A program made the position numbers and the translations under genes. A stretch of 33,168 bases of DNA from Burkholderiaceae bacterium (GTDB lineage: Bacteria; Pseudomonadota; Gammaproteobacteria; Burkholderiales; Burkholderiaceae_B), in contig JAFMCG010000010.1 of NCBI GenBank assembly GCA_017857895.1, positions 1 to 33,168 of the forward strand. Direction: 5' to 3'. Every line of letters starts with the position of its first letter. Within the stretch, counting starts at the first letter, position 1. Positions 1 to 7,729 of the stretch are shown here, piece by piece. Under the pieces are notes generated by a model. It ran no database searches, was not told the DNA's origin, and saw only the letters and a list, made by a program, of their open reading frames with translations.

Positions 1-1336
1 TGTCATAGGCCACTGACAACAAAACCTGCCCATCGACTTGAATATCAGGCACCAGTGTTAGGAATGCCCCGACAGTCTCGCGCTTCTGACTGACAGCGAT
101 ACCTGGCAGGGCAGACTTGGTGTCGTCTTTCTTGGCAACACCCACCGACTGAATTTGATCCACATAGGTAAAGGTCGATCGCACCGCATGGGTCACTGGC
201 CGCCGATTCAACGTCACCACGGGAACCGTGGTGTGACGCCGAATGTCGGCATACTTTGAAACCGCACGGGCCAGCACGCTACCCGTCACACCATTCATGG
301 CCGGTAGCGAAACATTGGCTGCCCCTGCCACAGGCGCCATGCCGCTCAGTGCTGCTGAACCAATCTGCAGACCGGCCACATCTGCCGCGAGTGCCAAAGA
401 CCAATCAAGTCCTTGCTCGTGCGCTTGGCTTCGCGTTACGGTCATTTCCTCAAAAACCAATCGCACCCGTCTTGTCATGGCACGGTTGGCTTCAGCGAGA
501 TAACGACCAATGGCAGCGAGCGTCTCCGGCGTGTCGGTCACCACGATCGAACTCAAATTGCCTGGCTGGGCCGATATGGTGCCCGCTCGAGTCATGAAGG
601 GTTCCACCCGTTGACGAATATCGTTCAGTAACGGTTGGGCGGTCAGTGAAAGCGTAGTTTGAGCCGAACTTTCAAAACCACCACCAGTACCCCCACCTGT
701 TTTACCGAGTTGCATTTGCGTGCTCGCATCGAGTGCCAACGCTCGAATATCAAAGACTTGTGTTTCGGTGCGAAATAATTCAATCGCCTTACCGGTATAT
801 CGCCACTGAACGTCATGACTGGCCGCAATGAAATCAAGCACTTCCGACAGCGGTCGAGTCCCCATGGGCATCATTGGCTCAAGCGTTGATGACGCTTGCG
901 TGGTGGTGGAAACGTCTTGTAATCGCGGCATGAAATAGTGAGCGGCCAACATGGCCTCGGGGCGCACTCGAACAGGAATGCCCGTTGCCCGTGCGATGCG
1001 TTGCCCGACCTCAGCCAAGGAAACGGCCTTCTGATGGAAAATAAGCGTGGTCTTGACGTCCGTGCGCAAAGGCTTGGGCAAACTGACCTCTGGCGCCAAC
1101 GCAATGGGCTGACCCGACACCCACGGTTTGTTAATCCGGTGTTCAGATGAGGGCGATTGACGCTCTTGGGTTGTCTGCTGAAACCGATCGCTCATGTGTT
1201 GTAAGTCTTGGGCGGCTCGTTTGCTTGCATCGCGACTGGTAGCCACTCGCTCATCAATGGCGCAACCGGTCACCGCAAGCACCAAGCACGTGGTTAGCAA
1301 CGCCGACAATAAAAACACCGATTGGGTTAATCTCAT
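1..1336 (-). CDS. pilN: PilN-type type IVb pilus secretin lipoprotein (3' end beyond window)
   Basis: Outer-membrane secretin expected to form the channel of a type IVb pilus. The frame is open for 445 codons and leaves the left edge, so the C-terminal secretin domain is incomplete. A signal peptide ends in a lipobox, AVTGC, with the lipidated residue at Cys25. Around residues 90-125 is the secretin N-terminal signature (LIFHQKAVSLAEVGQRIARA), followed by an N0-like segment (PLSEVLDFIAASHDVQWRY, then RTETQVFDIRAL) and a glycine-rich linker (GKTGGGTGGGF). The stretch RRVRLVFEEMTV...GLDWSLAL enters the secretin core. The ATG overlaps the stop of the upstream TcpQ gene as ATGA, so translation is probably coupled. 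The match is to the R64 PilN / toxin-coregulated pilus class rather than PilQ of type IVa pili. The family is fairly sure; which pilus or secretion apparatus it serves is inference, because the rest of the operon lies outside. Confidence 0.82.
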   Translation of the reverse strand, partial: MRLTQSVFLLSALLTTCLVLAVTGCAIDERVATSRDASKRAAQDLQHMSDRFQQTTQERQSPSSEHRINKPWVSGQPIALAPEVSLPKPLRTDVKTTLIFHQKAVSLAEVGQRIARATGIPVRVRPEAMLAAHYFMPRLQDVSTTTQASSTLEPMMPMGTRPLSEVLDFIAASHDVQWRYTGKAIELFRTETQVFDIRALALDASTQMQLGKTGGGTGGGFESSAQTTLSLTAQPLLNDIRQRVEPFMTRAGTISAQPGNLSSIVVTDTPETLAAIGRYLAEANRAMTRRVRLVFEEMTVTRSQAHEQGLDWSLALAADVAGLQIGSAALSGMAPVAGAANVSLPAMNGVTGSVLARAVSKYADIRRHTTVPVVTLNRRPVTHAVRSTFTYVDQIQSVGVAKKDDTKSALPGIAVSQKRETVGAFLTLVPDIQVDGQVLLSVAYD

Positions 1337-2070
1337 GGCCGCACCTCAAAGGCCTTATCACCCGGCGTCTGGCCGGGCTCACACGAGGCTGTTTTGGGAA
1401 TAACACGCAACACATGATTGGCATAGAAGCAGGGTCGAGCGGGTCGACCAGCGCCTTCAACGGCTTGCAACAACTGCTCAACGGCTGCCGCAAAATCGCC
1501 TGAAAACCAGGCGGGTGCAGTAACTGGCAAATCAACCGGCAAGGTCCAGTGCGCATCATCAAAGTACCAATCGTTTTCCAATGCCCAGCGATTTAAGGCC
1601 TGACGAATGGTGCGGTCTGAAATACGCAACTCAAATTGACGCGCGATTGTTGTCGGTACTGATGACGGCACGGGGGGGCAATCCGATTGAAGGCGACGGT
1701 GCGCGTGGGCTTGAAGTTGCGCCCCCTGAAAACGCAACACCTGCCACTGCCCGTCAACAATGCTGTATTGCCCTTGCGTGCGAAGTTCTAAGACTTGCCA
1801 ATGGGCACCTATTTGCGCAAAGACTGTGGGTATCGCCTGATGAGAATGCCACTGCAACCAAATGTGGCGCGCATCAGAAAAAACTTGTCGCGGGGCCACA
1901 CGGCGGTCACCGCTCAGTTGCCAATTAAAGTCTGGGTCGCCAACCACCACGCCATGGTCAGAAGCCTGCACGACAGCATTATCAATAGCCGTGTCTTTAA
2001 CAACACAACCGCTCACAGCAAGCGCCAAGCCCACCCCAATCACACCACTCAAAAAATATGTCGCCATCAT
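1333..2070 (-). CDS. TcpQ-domain pilus lipoprotein (PilL-like)
   Basis: Probable accessory lipoprotein of the type IVb pilus secretin, encoded just before it and overlapping it by 4 bases. With the chosen start it has 245 residues: a signal peptide with lipobox AVSGC (lipidated Cys22), a beta-rich segment at about 62-126 (VFSDARHIWLQW...IPTVFAQIG) that resembles the VirB9/TrbG N-domain, and a TcpQ C-terminal domain at about 146-224 (ELRISDRTIRQALNRWALE, then APAWFSGDFAAAVEQLL). The open frame continues to a TTG at 2106, but the ATG at 2070 has a GAGG six bases upstream and gives a normal signal peptide, so it was preferred; a second ATG follows at 2067. In R64-type clusters another small gene often separates these two genes; here there is none. 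TcpQ assignment is fairly firm; the VirB9-like reading is weaker. Confidence 0.72.
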   Translation of the reverse strand: MMATYFLSGVIGVGLALAVSGCVVKDTAIDNAVVQASDHGVVVGDPDFNWQLSGDRRVAPRQVFSDARHIWLQWHSHQAIPTVFAQIGAHWQVLELRTQGQYSIVDGQWQVLRFQGAQLQAHAHRRLQSDCPPVPSSVPTTIARQFELRISDRTIRQALNRWALENDWYFDDAHWTLPVDLPVTAPAWFSGDFAAAVEQLLQAVEGAGRPARPCFYANHVLRVIPKTASCEPGQTPGDKAFEVRP

Positions 2071-2194
2071 CGCTAGCCTCAACCCGAGCAAGGCGAGCAT
2101 CTTCAAGCATTCAGATGATCAAAACAATTGTGTGAAATACGCAAGAAGGCGAGCGTGTTTGAATTCGCATGCAAGCAAGCGATATTGGGGTCTT

Positions 2195-3661
2195 TTAGAG
2201 GTAGGGCGAAACCAACCAAATCAATCGATTGCGCAAGCGCACTAAAAATGGAACAGCTTGAAGTTCGGCCAACGTGACCAACTTGCCTTGGGCTATTTTG
2301 GTGTCGATCCGTTGGCTTAGATGGTTAGCCAACGCTCGGCTATAGACTTCGAGATCTAACTCAAAATTCAATCGCAGGCTACGCGGATCAATATTGGAAG
2401 AACCCACATAAGACCATTGATTATCAACCGTTAAAAGTTTGGAGTGATCAAATGCCCCACTCGTGCGCCACACGCGAACGCCGTCTTTTATCAGTAATTC
2501 GAGTTGAGCTTCCATGGCTGCACCCACGAGCTTTAGGTTGTTGTGACCAGGAATCAAAACGTCCACCACCACACCACGACGGGCAGCTGTCACCAGCGCG
2601 GCCATCAGCACCATATCAGGTAGAAAATACGGCGACTGAATGCGCACATGATGCCGAGCAACCGATAGGGCACCCAAAATCATGCTTTGATTACTGCCCA
2701 TGGTTCGATCGGGGCCCGAAGGGACCACGCGCGCCGGCGTCACATCGTCGCCACTCAGGGCCTGAGGGGTGTATTCAAACCAAGGCGTGGTTGGCAGGCT
2801 TTCACCCGTGGTGAACTCCCAATCGTGCGCAAAACTATTCATCAGTTGCCGCGCAATGGGGCCCGTCACCTTAAAGTGGGTATCGTTGGCGCGATTATCA
2901 CCCGCGAACTCGATCATAAACCCACTGCGAATATTCATCCCACCGGCCAAAGCCAAACTGCCATCTACAACCAGTAACTTTCGGTGGCTGCGTAAATTGG
3001 TATAAACCAAGCGAATACCGATCGCTGTGGGCAGAAAACGAGCCACAGCAATACCGCTGCCTTTCAGTAAACGGGTGATCGGCGGGCTTGAGTATTTGGC
3101 GCCAACGGCATCAATCAAAACCCGGACTTGGACACCACGGTTATTCGCGTCAATCAGTGCTTGGGCGATCTTTATACCGATGGCATCATGATCAAAAATA
3201 TAACTCTGCAACACAATACATTGTCGCGCTGAGGCAATCGCCTCAAGCATGGCTGGGTAGGTCTCATCACCTGAATCCAGAATTTCGACGCGATTGCCAT
3301 TCAACAGCTCGTTTTCGCAAACGTTGTTGCCTAGCGTGCGCAGCGCATCAAGGTGGGGATCAGCGTAATCGCTCAAGTCGCGGGCGATAAGACGCTCCAT
3401 GACAGCCAACTCGTGCTTGGCCATTTCGCGTTGCGCCGACAATCGCTTTTGACGAACGCGATTAATGCCCGCAAAAAGATAAAAAATGGCACCAAGAAGT
3501 GGTGAAAATATCACCACAGCCACCCAGCCAATAGCCGACTTCACGTCTTGCTTGGTCATGGCGATATGGATCGTCGCCAACACACTGGCCCCTACTGAAA
3601 TAGCGAGCACCAGGTGGGGCCAGTAGCCCTGCATGGCGTTGGCAAGTTGCTGCCAATCCAT
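2195..3661 (-). CDS. cls: Cardiolipin synthase, phospholipase D family
   Basis: Makes cardiolipin at the inner membrane by phosphatidyl transfer between phosphatidylglycerol molecules. The 488-residue protein has two N-terminal membrane segments (about 15-36 and 43-65) followed by a basic stretch, as in bacterial ClsA, and two HKD phosphodiesterase motifs: H226-K228-D233 (HRKLLVVDGSLALAGGMN) and H406-K408-D413 (HSKLLTVDNQWSYVGSSN). Both motifs are complete and the length is normal for the family. The start is the ATG at 3661; only a weak AGG lies upstream. It is transcribed away from the adjacent tRNA-His, and the pilus operon follows on the same strand after about 125 bases, so co-transcription is possible but not shown. 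The family call is secure; the choice among ClsA/B/C types rests on the two membrane segments. Confidence 0.93.
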   Translation of the reverse strand: MDWQQLANAMQGYWPHLVLAISVGASVLATIHIAMTKQDVKSAIGWVAVVIFSPLLGAIFYLFAGINRVRQKRLSAQREMAKHELAVMERLIARDLSDYADPHLDALRTLGNNVCENELLNGNRVEILDSGDETYPAMLEAIASARQCIVLQSYIFDHDAIGIKIAQALIDANNRGVQVRVLIDAVGAKYSSPPITRLLKGSGIAVARFLPTAIGIRLVYTNLRSHRKLLVVDGSLALAGGMNIRSGFMIEFAGDNRANDTHFKVTGPIARQLMNSFAHDWEFTTGESLPTTPWFEYTPQALSGDDVTPARVVPSGPDRTMGSNQSMILGALSVARHHVRIQSPYFLPDMVLMAALVTAARRGVVVDVLIPGHNNLKLVGAAMEAQLELLIKDGVRVWRTSGAFDHSKLLTVDNQWSYVGSSNIDPRSLRLNFELDLEVYSRALANHLSQRIDTKIAQGKLVTLAELQAVPFLVRLRNRLIWLVSPYL

Positions 3662-3703
3662 TAAGAAAACGCCTGGTTAATCATGTTAATATCTCAATCC
3701 TTT

Positions 3704-3780
3704 GGTGGCTGTAGCTCAGTTGGTAGAGTCCCGGATTGTGATTCCGGTTGTCGCGGGTTCGAGCCCCGTCAGTCACCCCA
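3704..3780 (+). tRNA. tRNA-His (anticodon GUG)
   Basis: A full cloverleaf can be folded. The acceptor stem GTGGCTG pairs with CAGTCAC with one G-U pair, the D arm contains GCTCAGTTGGTAGAG, the anticodon arm is CCGGA-TTGTGAT-TCCGG with anticodon GTG, and the T arm carries GGTTCGAGCC. C73 is the discriminator base and CCA is encoded in the DNA. The extra G(-1) that identifies tRNA-His is the base at 3704. The sequence TAATAT at 3687-3692 could serve as a -10 element, but I see no convincing -35. It is a single tRNA, divergent from the cardiolipin synthase gene. Confidence 0.96.
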
Positions 3781-3869
3781 GTAACATCAAATCATCACAG
3801 GCCATCCCAAGTTTTAGGGGCGGCCATTCCCCCCTCCCTCTGCCTAGTCTTTAAATGAGTCGCATAGCC

Positions 3870-4589
3870 CTAAAGGCTGTTTTCTTTGCGCCATCGCTCA
3901 AAGTCGACCAGTGTCTGGGGGTCTGTCGGCGGATAAAGTCCAAGAATGGATTGGCCTTTTTTAACCGCAGCCATTACATAGTCCTCGAAAATTGTCATTT
4001 CAGTGCCTTGAACAGCGACTTCATCGGCAATTTCTGCCGGGATCACAATAACGCCATCAGCATCACCCACCAAAACGTCACCAGGAAAAACTGGTGCATC
4101 GCCGCAGCCAATGGGCACGTTGATGTCGATGGCCTCGTGCAAGGTCAAATTCGTTGGCGCCGAAGGCCGTTGGTGGTAACTCGCGATACCGAGATGCGAG
4201 ATCTCATCCGAATCACGAAACCCGCCGTCTGTCACTACCCCCGCAACCCCTCTTTCCAAGAGCCTGCTGACCAATATACCGCCAGCCGATGCCGCCCTAG
4301 CATCCTTGCGGCTGTCGATAACCATGACCGAACCGAGCGGGCACTGTTCAACAGCTTGACGCTGGGGATGATTTCGGTCACGGAACACCTCAATACCATT
4401 ACGGTCTTCACGGGCTGGCATGTAGCGCAAGGTGAACGCTGGCCCGACCATATTGCCAGAAGACTTAGACAGTCGCACGATGCCTTGGATGAACTGATTA
4501 CGAAGGCCGCGCTTAAATAACAAAGTGGCCAAGGTCGCCGTGCTGATGTGCATCAGTCGTTTCTTGGTGTCTGGATTTAATTCACGCAT
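3870..4589 (-). CDS. RraA-family protein, probable 2-oxoacid aldolase
   Basis: The RraA / 4-hydroxy-4-methyl-2-oxoglutarate aldolase family contains metal-dependent class II aldolases that release pyruvate, and RNase E regulators of the same fold. This 239-residue protein has the aldolase-type signature: G103-G104, then VVTDGGFRD ending in R125-D126 (metal and substrate binding), and PGDVLVGDADGVIVIP at 169-184. It is longer than the roughly 160-residue E. coli RraA, which fits the catabolic branch. The start ATG at 4589 has a strong AAAGGAG site upstream. The gene begins 27 bases after the dehydratase stop and is surely in the same operon, which points to cleavage of a 2-keto-3-deoxy acid or similar product of that dehydratase. 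The exact substrate cannot be read from sequence. Confidence 0.8.
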   Translation of the reverse strand: MRELNPDTKKRLMHISTATLATLLFKRGLRNQFIQGIVRLSKSSGNMVGPAFTLRYMPAREDRNGIEVFRDRNHPQRQAVEQCPLGSVMVIDSRKDARAASAGGILVSRLLERGVAGVVTDGGFRDSDEISHLGIASYHQRPSAPTNLTLHEAIDINVPIGCGDAPVFPGDVLVGDADGVIVIPAEIADEVAVQGTEMTIFEDYVMAAVKKGQSILGLYPPTDPQTLVDFERWRKENSL

Positions 4590-4616
4590 GGGTGATGACT
4601 CCTTTGGCCTGTCGGC

Positions 4617-6359
4617 TTAAAAAATTTCAGGTTCAGGCACAGGGCCGCCAAAATCGGTCCGTAAAAAGTCAAAATCACAGCCTTCATTGGCCTGTTGGAT
4701 GTGCTGAGAAAACATCCAACCGTAGCCGCGTTCGTACTTGCGCTCGGGCGGCTTCCAAGCCGCTTGACGGGCGGCAAGCTCTTCATCCGAAATCTCTAAC
4801 CGTATGGTTCGATTGGGCACATTGACTGAGATTAAGTCACCTGTTTTGACCAACGCCAAGGGGCCGCCCACGTAAGACTCAGGCGAGATGTGTAAAACGC
4901 AAGCGCCGTAGCTTGTGCCACTCATGCGGGCGTCAGACAGTCGCAACATGTCGCGCACGCCCTGCTTGAGTAACTTCTTGGGCATGGGCAACATGCCCCA
5001 CTCAGGCATGCCTGGCCCACCTAGTGGACCGGCGTTGCGTAAGATCAGAACGTGATCCGCAGTCACATCAAGGTCGTCGCGATCGATCACTGCTTTCATT
5101 GATGGATAGTCATCAAAAACCAAGGCCGGCCCCGTGTGTTGGTGCAAATGCGCTGGACAGGCGCTTGGCTTAATCACGCAGCCATCGGGCGCTAAGTTGC
5201 CCCGCAACACCGCTAGTGCGCCCTCAGCATAAATGGGATTGTCCAAGGAGCGGATCACATCGTCGTTGTAAACCTCAGCGCCCTCGATGGTCTGGCCGAG
5301 CGTTTTACCCGAAACAGTCAGGGCATCAAGATGCAAATGCTCGCGCAAGCGCGACATCAAACCCAAGAGCCCGCCAGCGTAATAGAAGTCTTCCATCAAG
5401 TAGGTATCGCCACTTGGGCGCACATTGGCGATCACTGGAATCGTCCGACTGTAGCGATCAAAATCATCCAAACCAATGTCGCAGCCTGCGCGTTTGGCTT
5501 GCGCAATCAAGTGAATGATGGCGTTGGTCGAACAACCCATCGCCATGGCAACCATGATGGCGTTTTCGAAAGCGGCATGTGTCAGAATCTTTGATGGCAC
5601 CAAATCTTCCCACACCATGTCCACGATGCGTCGACCGCTCTCAGCGGCCATCCTGACATGATTAGAATCTGGCGCTGGAATCGATGAGGCGCCAGGTATC
5701 GTCATGCCTAGGGCCTCTGCAATCGCAGTCATGGTGGCCGCTGTGCCCATCGTCATGCAGGTGCCGTGGCTGCGAGCGATCCCACCCTCGATTTCTGTCC
5801 AGTCTTTGTCGTTGATCAAACCCGCCCTGCGGTCATCCCAGTACTTCCAAGCGTCAGAGCCAGATCCCAAGACCTTACCGTGCCAATTGCCGCGCAGCAT
5901 TGGACCCGCTGGCAAGTAAATGGCTGGCAAACCCGCACTGGTGGCGCCCAATAACAAACCGGGCGTGGTTTTGTCGCAGCCGCCCATTAGAACGGCACCA
6001 TCAATGGGGTGGCACCGCAGTAATTCCTCAGTGTCCATTGCCAACATGTTGCGATATAGCATGGTGGTGGGCTTAACGTATTGCTCGGCCAACGACAGGG
6101 CTGGTAGCTCAATCGGCATGCCACCAGCTTGAAGAATGCCGCGCTTGACGTCTTCAACGCGCTGCTTGAAGTGTGTATGACACGGATTGATATCAGACCA
6201 CGTGTTGACGATACCGATCACTGGCTTGTCTTTCCAATCTTCTGGTGCAAGACCCATTTGCATGGCGCGCGATCGGTGACCGAAAGAGCGCAAATCGTCG
6301 GGCGCAAACCAGCGAGCGCTGCGTAATGTTTCGGGCGTTTTTTTGTGTTGTTCACTCAC
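4617..6359 (-). CDS. IlvD/Edd family dehydratase, sugar-acid (L-arabinonate-like) type
   Basis: Iron-sulfur dehydratase of 580 residues that removes water from a 2,3-dihydroxy acid to give a 2-keto-3-deoxy acid. The cluster ligands are Cys60 (WSDINPC), Cys128 (MGGCDKTTP) and Cys201 (GTCMTMGTA), with Asp129 and Lys130 for the metal site. The N-terminal DIYSR-less pattern, WKYWDD region and the C-terminal block PGMPEWGMLPMPKKLL through SDARMSGTSYGACVLH resemble L-arabinonate dehydratase and related aldonate dehydratases more than the biosynthetic dihydroxy-acid dehydratase IlvD. The start is a GTG at 6359, supported by GAGGAG eight bases upstream. It precedes the RraA-family gene by 27 bases and follows the hydroxyacid dehydrogenase gene after 223 bases. 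The family is certain; the substrate is unknown, and a biosynthetic role is unlikely in this neighbourhood. Confidence 0.88.
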   Translation of the reverse strand: MSEQHKKTPETLRSARWFAPDDLRSFGHRSRAMQMGLAPEDWKDKPVIGIVNTWSDINPCHTHFKQRVEDVKRGILQAGGMPIELPALSLAEQYVKPTTMLYRNMLAMDTEELLRCHPIDGAVLMGGCDKTTPGLLLGATSAGLPAIYLPAGPMLRGNWHGKVLGSGSDAWKYWDDRRAGLINDKDWTEIEGGIARSHGTCMTMGTAATMTAIAEALGMTIPGASSIPAPDSNHVRMAAESGRRIVDMVWEDLVPSKILTHAAFENAIMVAMAMGCSTNAIIHLIAQAKRAGCDIGLDDFDRYSRTIPVIANVRPSGDTYLMEDFYYAGGLLGLMSRLREHLHLDALTVSGKTLGQTIEGAEVYNDDVIRSLDNPIYAEGALAVLRGNLAPDGCVIKPSACPAHLHQHTGPALVFDDYPSMKAVIDRDDLDVTADHVLILRNAGPLGGPGMPEWGMLPMPKKLLKQGVRDMLRLSDARMSGTSYGACVLHISPESYVGGPLALVKTGDLISVNVPNRTIRLEISDEELAARQAAWKPPERKYERGYGWMFSQHIQQANEGCDFDFLRTDFGGPVPEPEIF

Positions 6360-6414
6360 CGAGCTGTCTCCTCACACCGTTAAACAAGAAAAGCGCTCGA
6401 CATGAGCACCTTTA

Positions 6415-6446
6415 ACATCAAAAGCATTGGACATCAAACGCATTGG
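6415..6446. repeat. Tandem 16-base direct repeat upstream of the dehydratase
   Basis: Two head-to-tail copies, ACATCAAAAGCATTGG (6415-6430) and ACATCAAACGCATTGG (6431-6446), differ at one base. They lie 56-87 bases upstream of the GTG start of the dehydratase. On the minus strand each copy contains TTTGATG, and one such TTGATG has TAAAGG 17 bases downstream, a weak promoter-like pair. Adjacent direct repeats here could be a regulator binding site; that role is inference. Confidence 0.6.
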
Positions 6447-6582
6447 CGCTTGATCAAAAGTCCATCATACCCAAGTCGAAAGGCTCCGTTTTCTGTTTTT
6501 TAAGATCTCGCGTCAAAGCAACAATTGCTGGCAAAAGAAGCCTTAGACAACGCAACAGCGCGCAAGATTTTGTGGCGCACCG

Positions 6583-7614
6583 CTATCCAAATAGCTGCTT
6601 GAACCGTTTTTGAAAGGTCGGCCACTGCTCGGGGTTTACCAATCGCTCTGGGCGATGCCCGTTTAGGACTTGTTGCAATTGCTCTGCACCCATGCGGGCA
6701 GCATTTCGTCTGGCCTCATGGGTGACACCCGCTGTGTGGTAAGTGGCCGCCACATTCGGCATGGACAGCAAAGGATTGTTCTGAGCGGGTGGCTCTACCG
6801 TCCACACATCCAAGCCAGCTCCTGAGAGATGGCCACTGGCGAGGGCTTGGGCCAAAGCCTCTTCGTCGTGGATACCGCCTCGCGCCGTTGAGATAAAAAC
6901 AGCCCCAGGGCGCATGGCTGAAAAAAGAGTGGCATTAAAAAGATTAAGCGTTTCTGCGGATCTAGGGCAATGCACAGACACCACATCACTTTGAGCCACC
7001 AAGGCCTCTAGACTAACAGGCTCCACGCCTCGTTCTTTTAGGGTCTCAGCGCTCAGGTGTGGGTCATGACCCAAGACACGCATGCCAAATGCTTTGGCCA
7101 AACGCGCAACGCGGCGCCCGATATTGCCCACGCCCACCAAACCAATGGTCAAACCCCTGATTTCATATCCCATCAGGTCTTCACGTGTGGTGTAAGCGCC
7201 AGCCCTCATGATCCGATCCGACTCGGCGATCCGGTGACGAACCGAGAGTAACAACCCGATTGTGTGTTCGGCAACCGAATCCGCATTACAACCGCTTTGG
7301 TTGACCACTAAGACGCCATGATTGTTACAGGCCTGAACATCAATGGGGTCGTATCCTGCACCGGAGCTCGACACGCAGAGCAAGTTGGGTGTGCGCTGTA
7401 AGAAAGCTTCATCGACCTGCCATTGGCTAGGCACCTCATCACGCGCAGCACAGATATGGTAAGCATGCGCTTGGCGCATATGTGCCCAGTTAACGTCATC
7501 GGCGGCGGCGAAATCACACACCTGCATTTGGACCGTCGGTTCAGTGGCGATGATTTGGTCAAAAATGGGATTGAGCCAAAAATCAAATCTCACAAGCTGC
7601 TTTTTCACCGACAT
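6583..7614 (-). CDS. D-2-hydroxyacid dehydrogenase (NAD-binding)
   Basis: Oxidises or reduces a 2-hydroxy/2-oxo acid pair with NAD(P). The 343-residue protein has the family layout: a Rossmann motif G161-x-G163-xx-G166 (GLVGVGNIGRR) with Asp184 ending the second strand (GHDP), and the catalytic set Arg245 (STARGGIHDE), Glu274 (DVWTVEPP) and His293 (TYHTAG). The ATG at 7614 directly abuts the ribosome binding site TAGGAG, whereas the GTG two codons later (7608) sits six bases from it; the GTG is the more likely initiator, shortening the protein by two residues. It is the first gene of a minus-strand trio with the dehydratase and the RraA-family gene. Glyoxylate/hydroxypyruvate-type or sugar-acid substrates are plausible; the sequence does not decide. 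Confidence 0.85.
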   Translation of the reverse strand: MSVKKQLVRFDFWLNPIFDQIIATEPTVQMQVCDFAAADDVNWAHMRQAHAYHICAARDEVPSQWQVDEAFLQRTPNLLCVSSSGAGYDPIDVQACNNHGVLVVNQSGCNADSVAEHTIGLLLSVRHRIAESDRIMRAGAYTTREDLMGYEIRGLTIGLVGVGNIGRRVARLAKAFGMRVLGHDPHLSAETLKERGVEPVSLEALVAQSDVVSVHCPRSAETLNLFNATLFSAMRPGAVFISTARGGIHDEEALAQALASGHLSGAGLDVWTVEPPAQNNPLLSMPNVAATYHTAGVTHEARRNAARMGAEQLQQVLNGHRPERLVNPEQWPTFQKRFKQLFG

Positions 7615-7653
7615 CTCCTATTCGCTGGTGTTTCCCGACTTTATTGACGGGCG

Positions 7654-7667
7654 ACATTTTCAAATGT
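7654..7667. promoter_or_regulatory. Small palindrome upstream of the hydroxyacid dehydrogenase
   Basis: ACATTT-TC-AAATGT is a perfect inverted repeat of six-base arms, 40-53 bases upstream of the dehydrogenase start, at the edge of a long A/T tract (about 7660-7700, A-rich on the coding strand). It could be an operator beside a bent-DNA promoter. A palindrome this AT-rich may also arise by chance. Confidence 0.3.
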
Positions 7668-7729
7668 TTTGTTTTTTGCTTTTTTTGTTTTTTCTGGCTT
7701 TGTTCACGGGCAACATCACCCGCCTCTGA

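Noticed and set aside
1581-2245. Several plus-strand open frames of 90-130 codons opposite the TcpQ gene
   Set aside because: They show no family features and lie opposite a lipoprotein gene with a signal peptide and a known domain.
3816-3835. GGGG/CCCC pairing downstream of tRNA-His considered as a terminator
   Set aside because: The stem is only about five pairs and no T-run follows.
3855-4520. 221-codon plus-strand open frame opposite the RraA-family gene
   Set aside because: It mirrors almost all of a gene with clear family motifs on the minus strand, has no recognisable domain, and is a typical antisense shadow in GC-rich DNA.
7660-7700. T-rich tract considered as an intrinsic terminator
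   Set aside because: There is no GC-rich stem before it on either strand; only an AT palindrome adjoins it.
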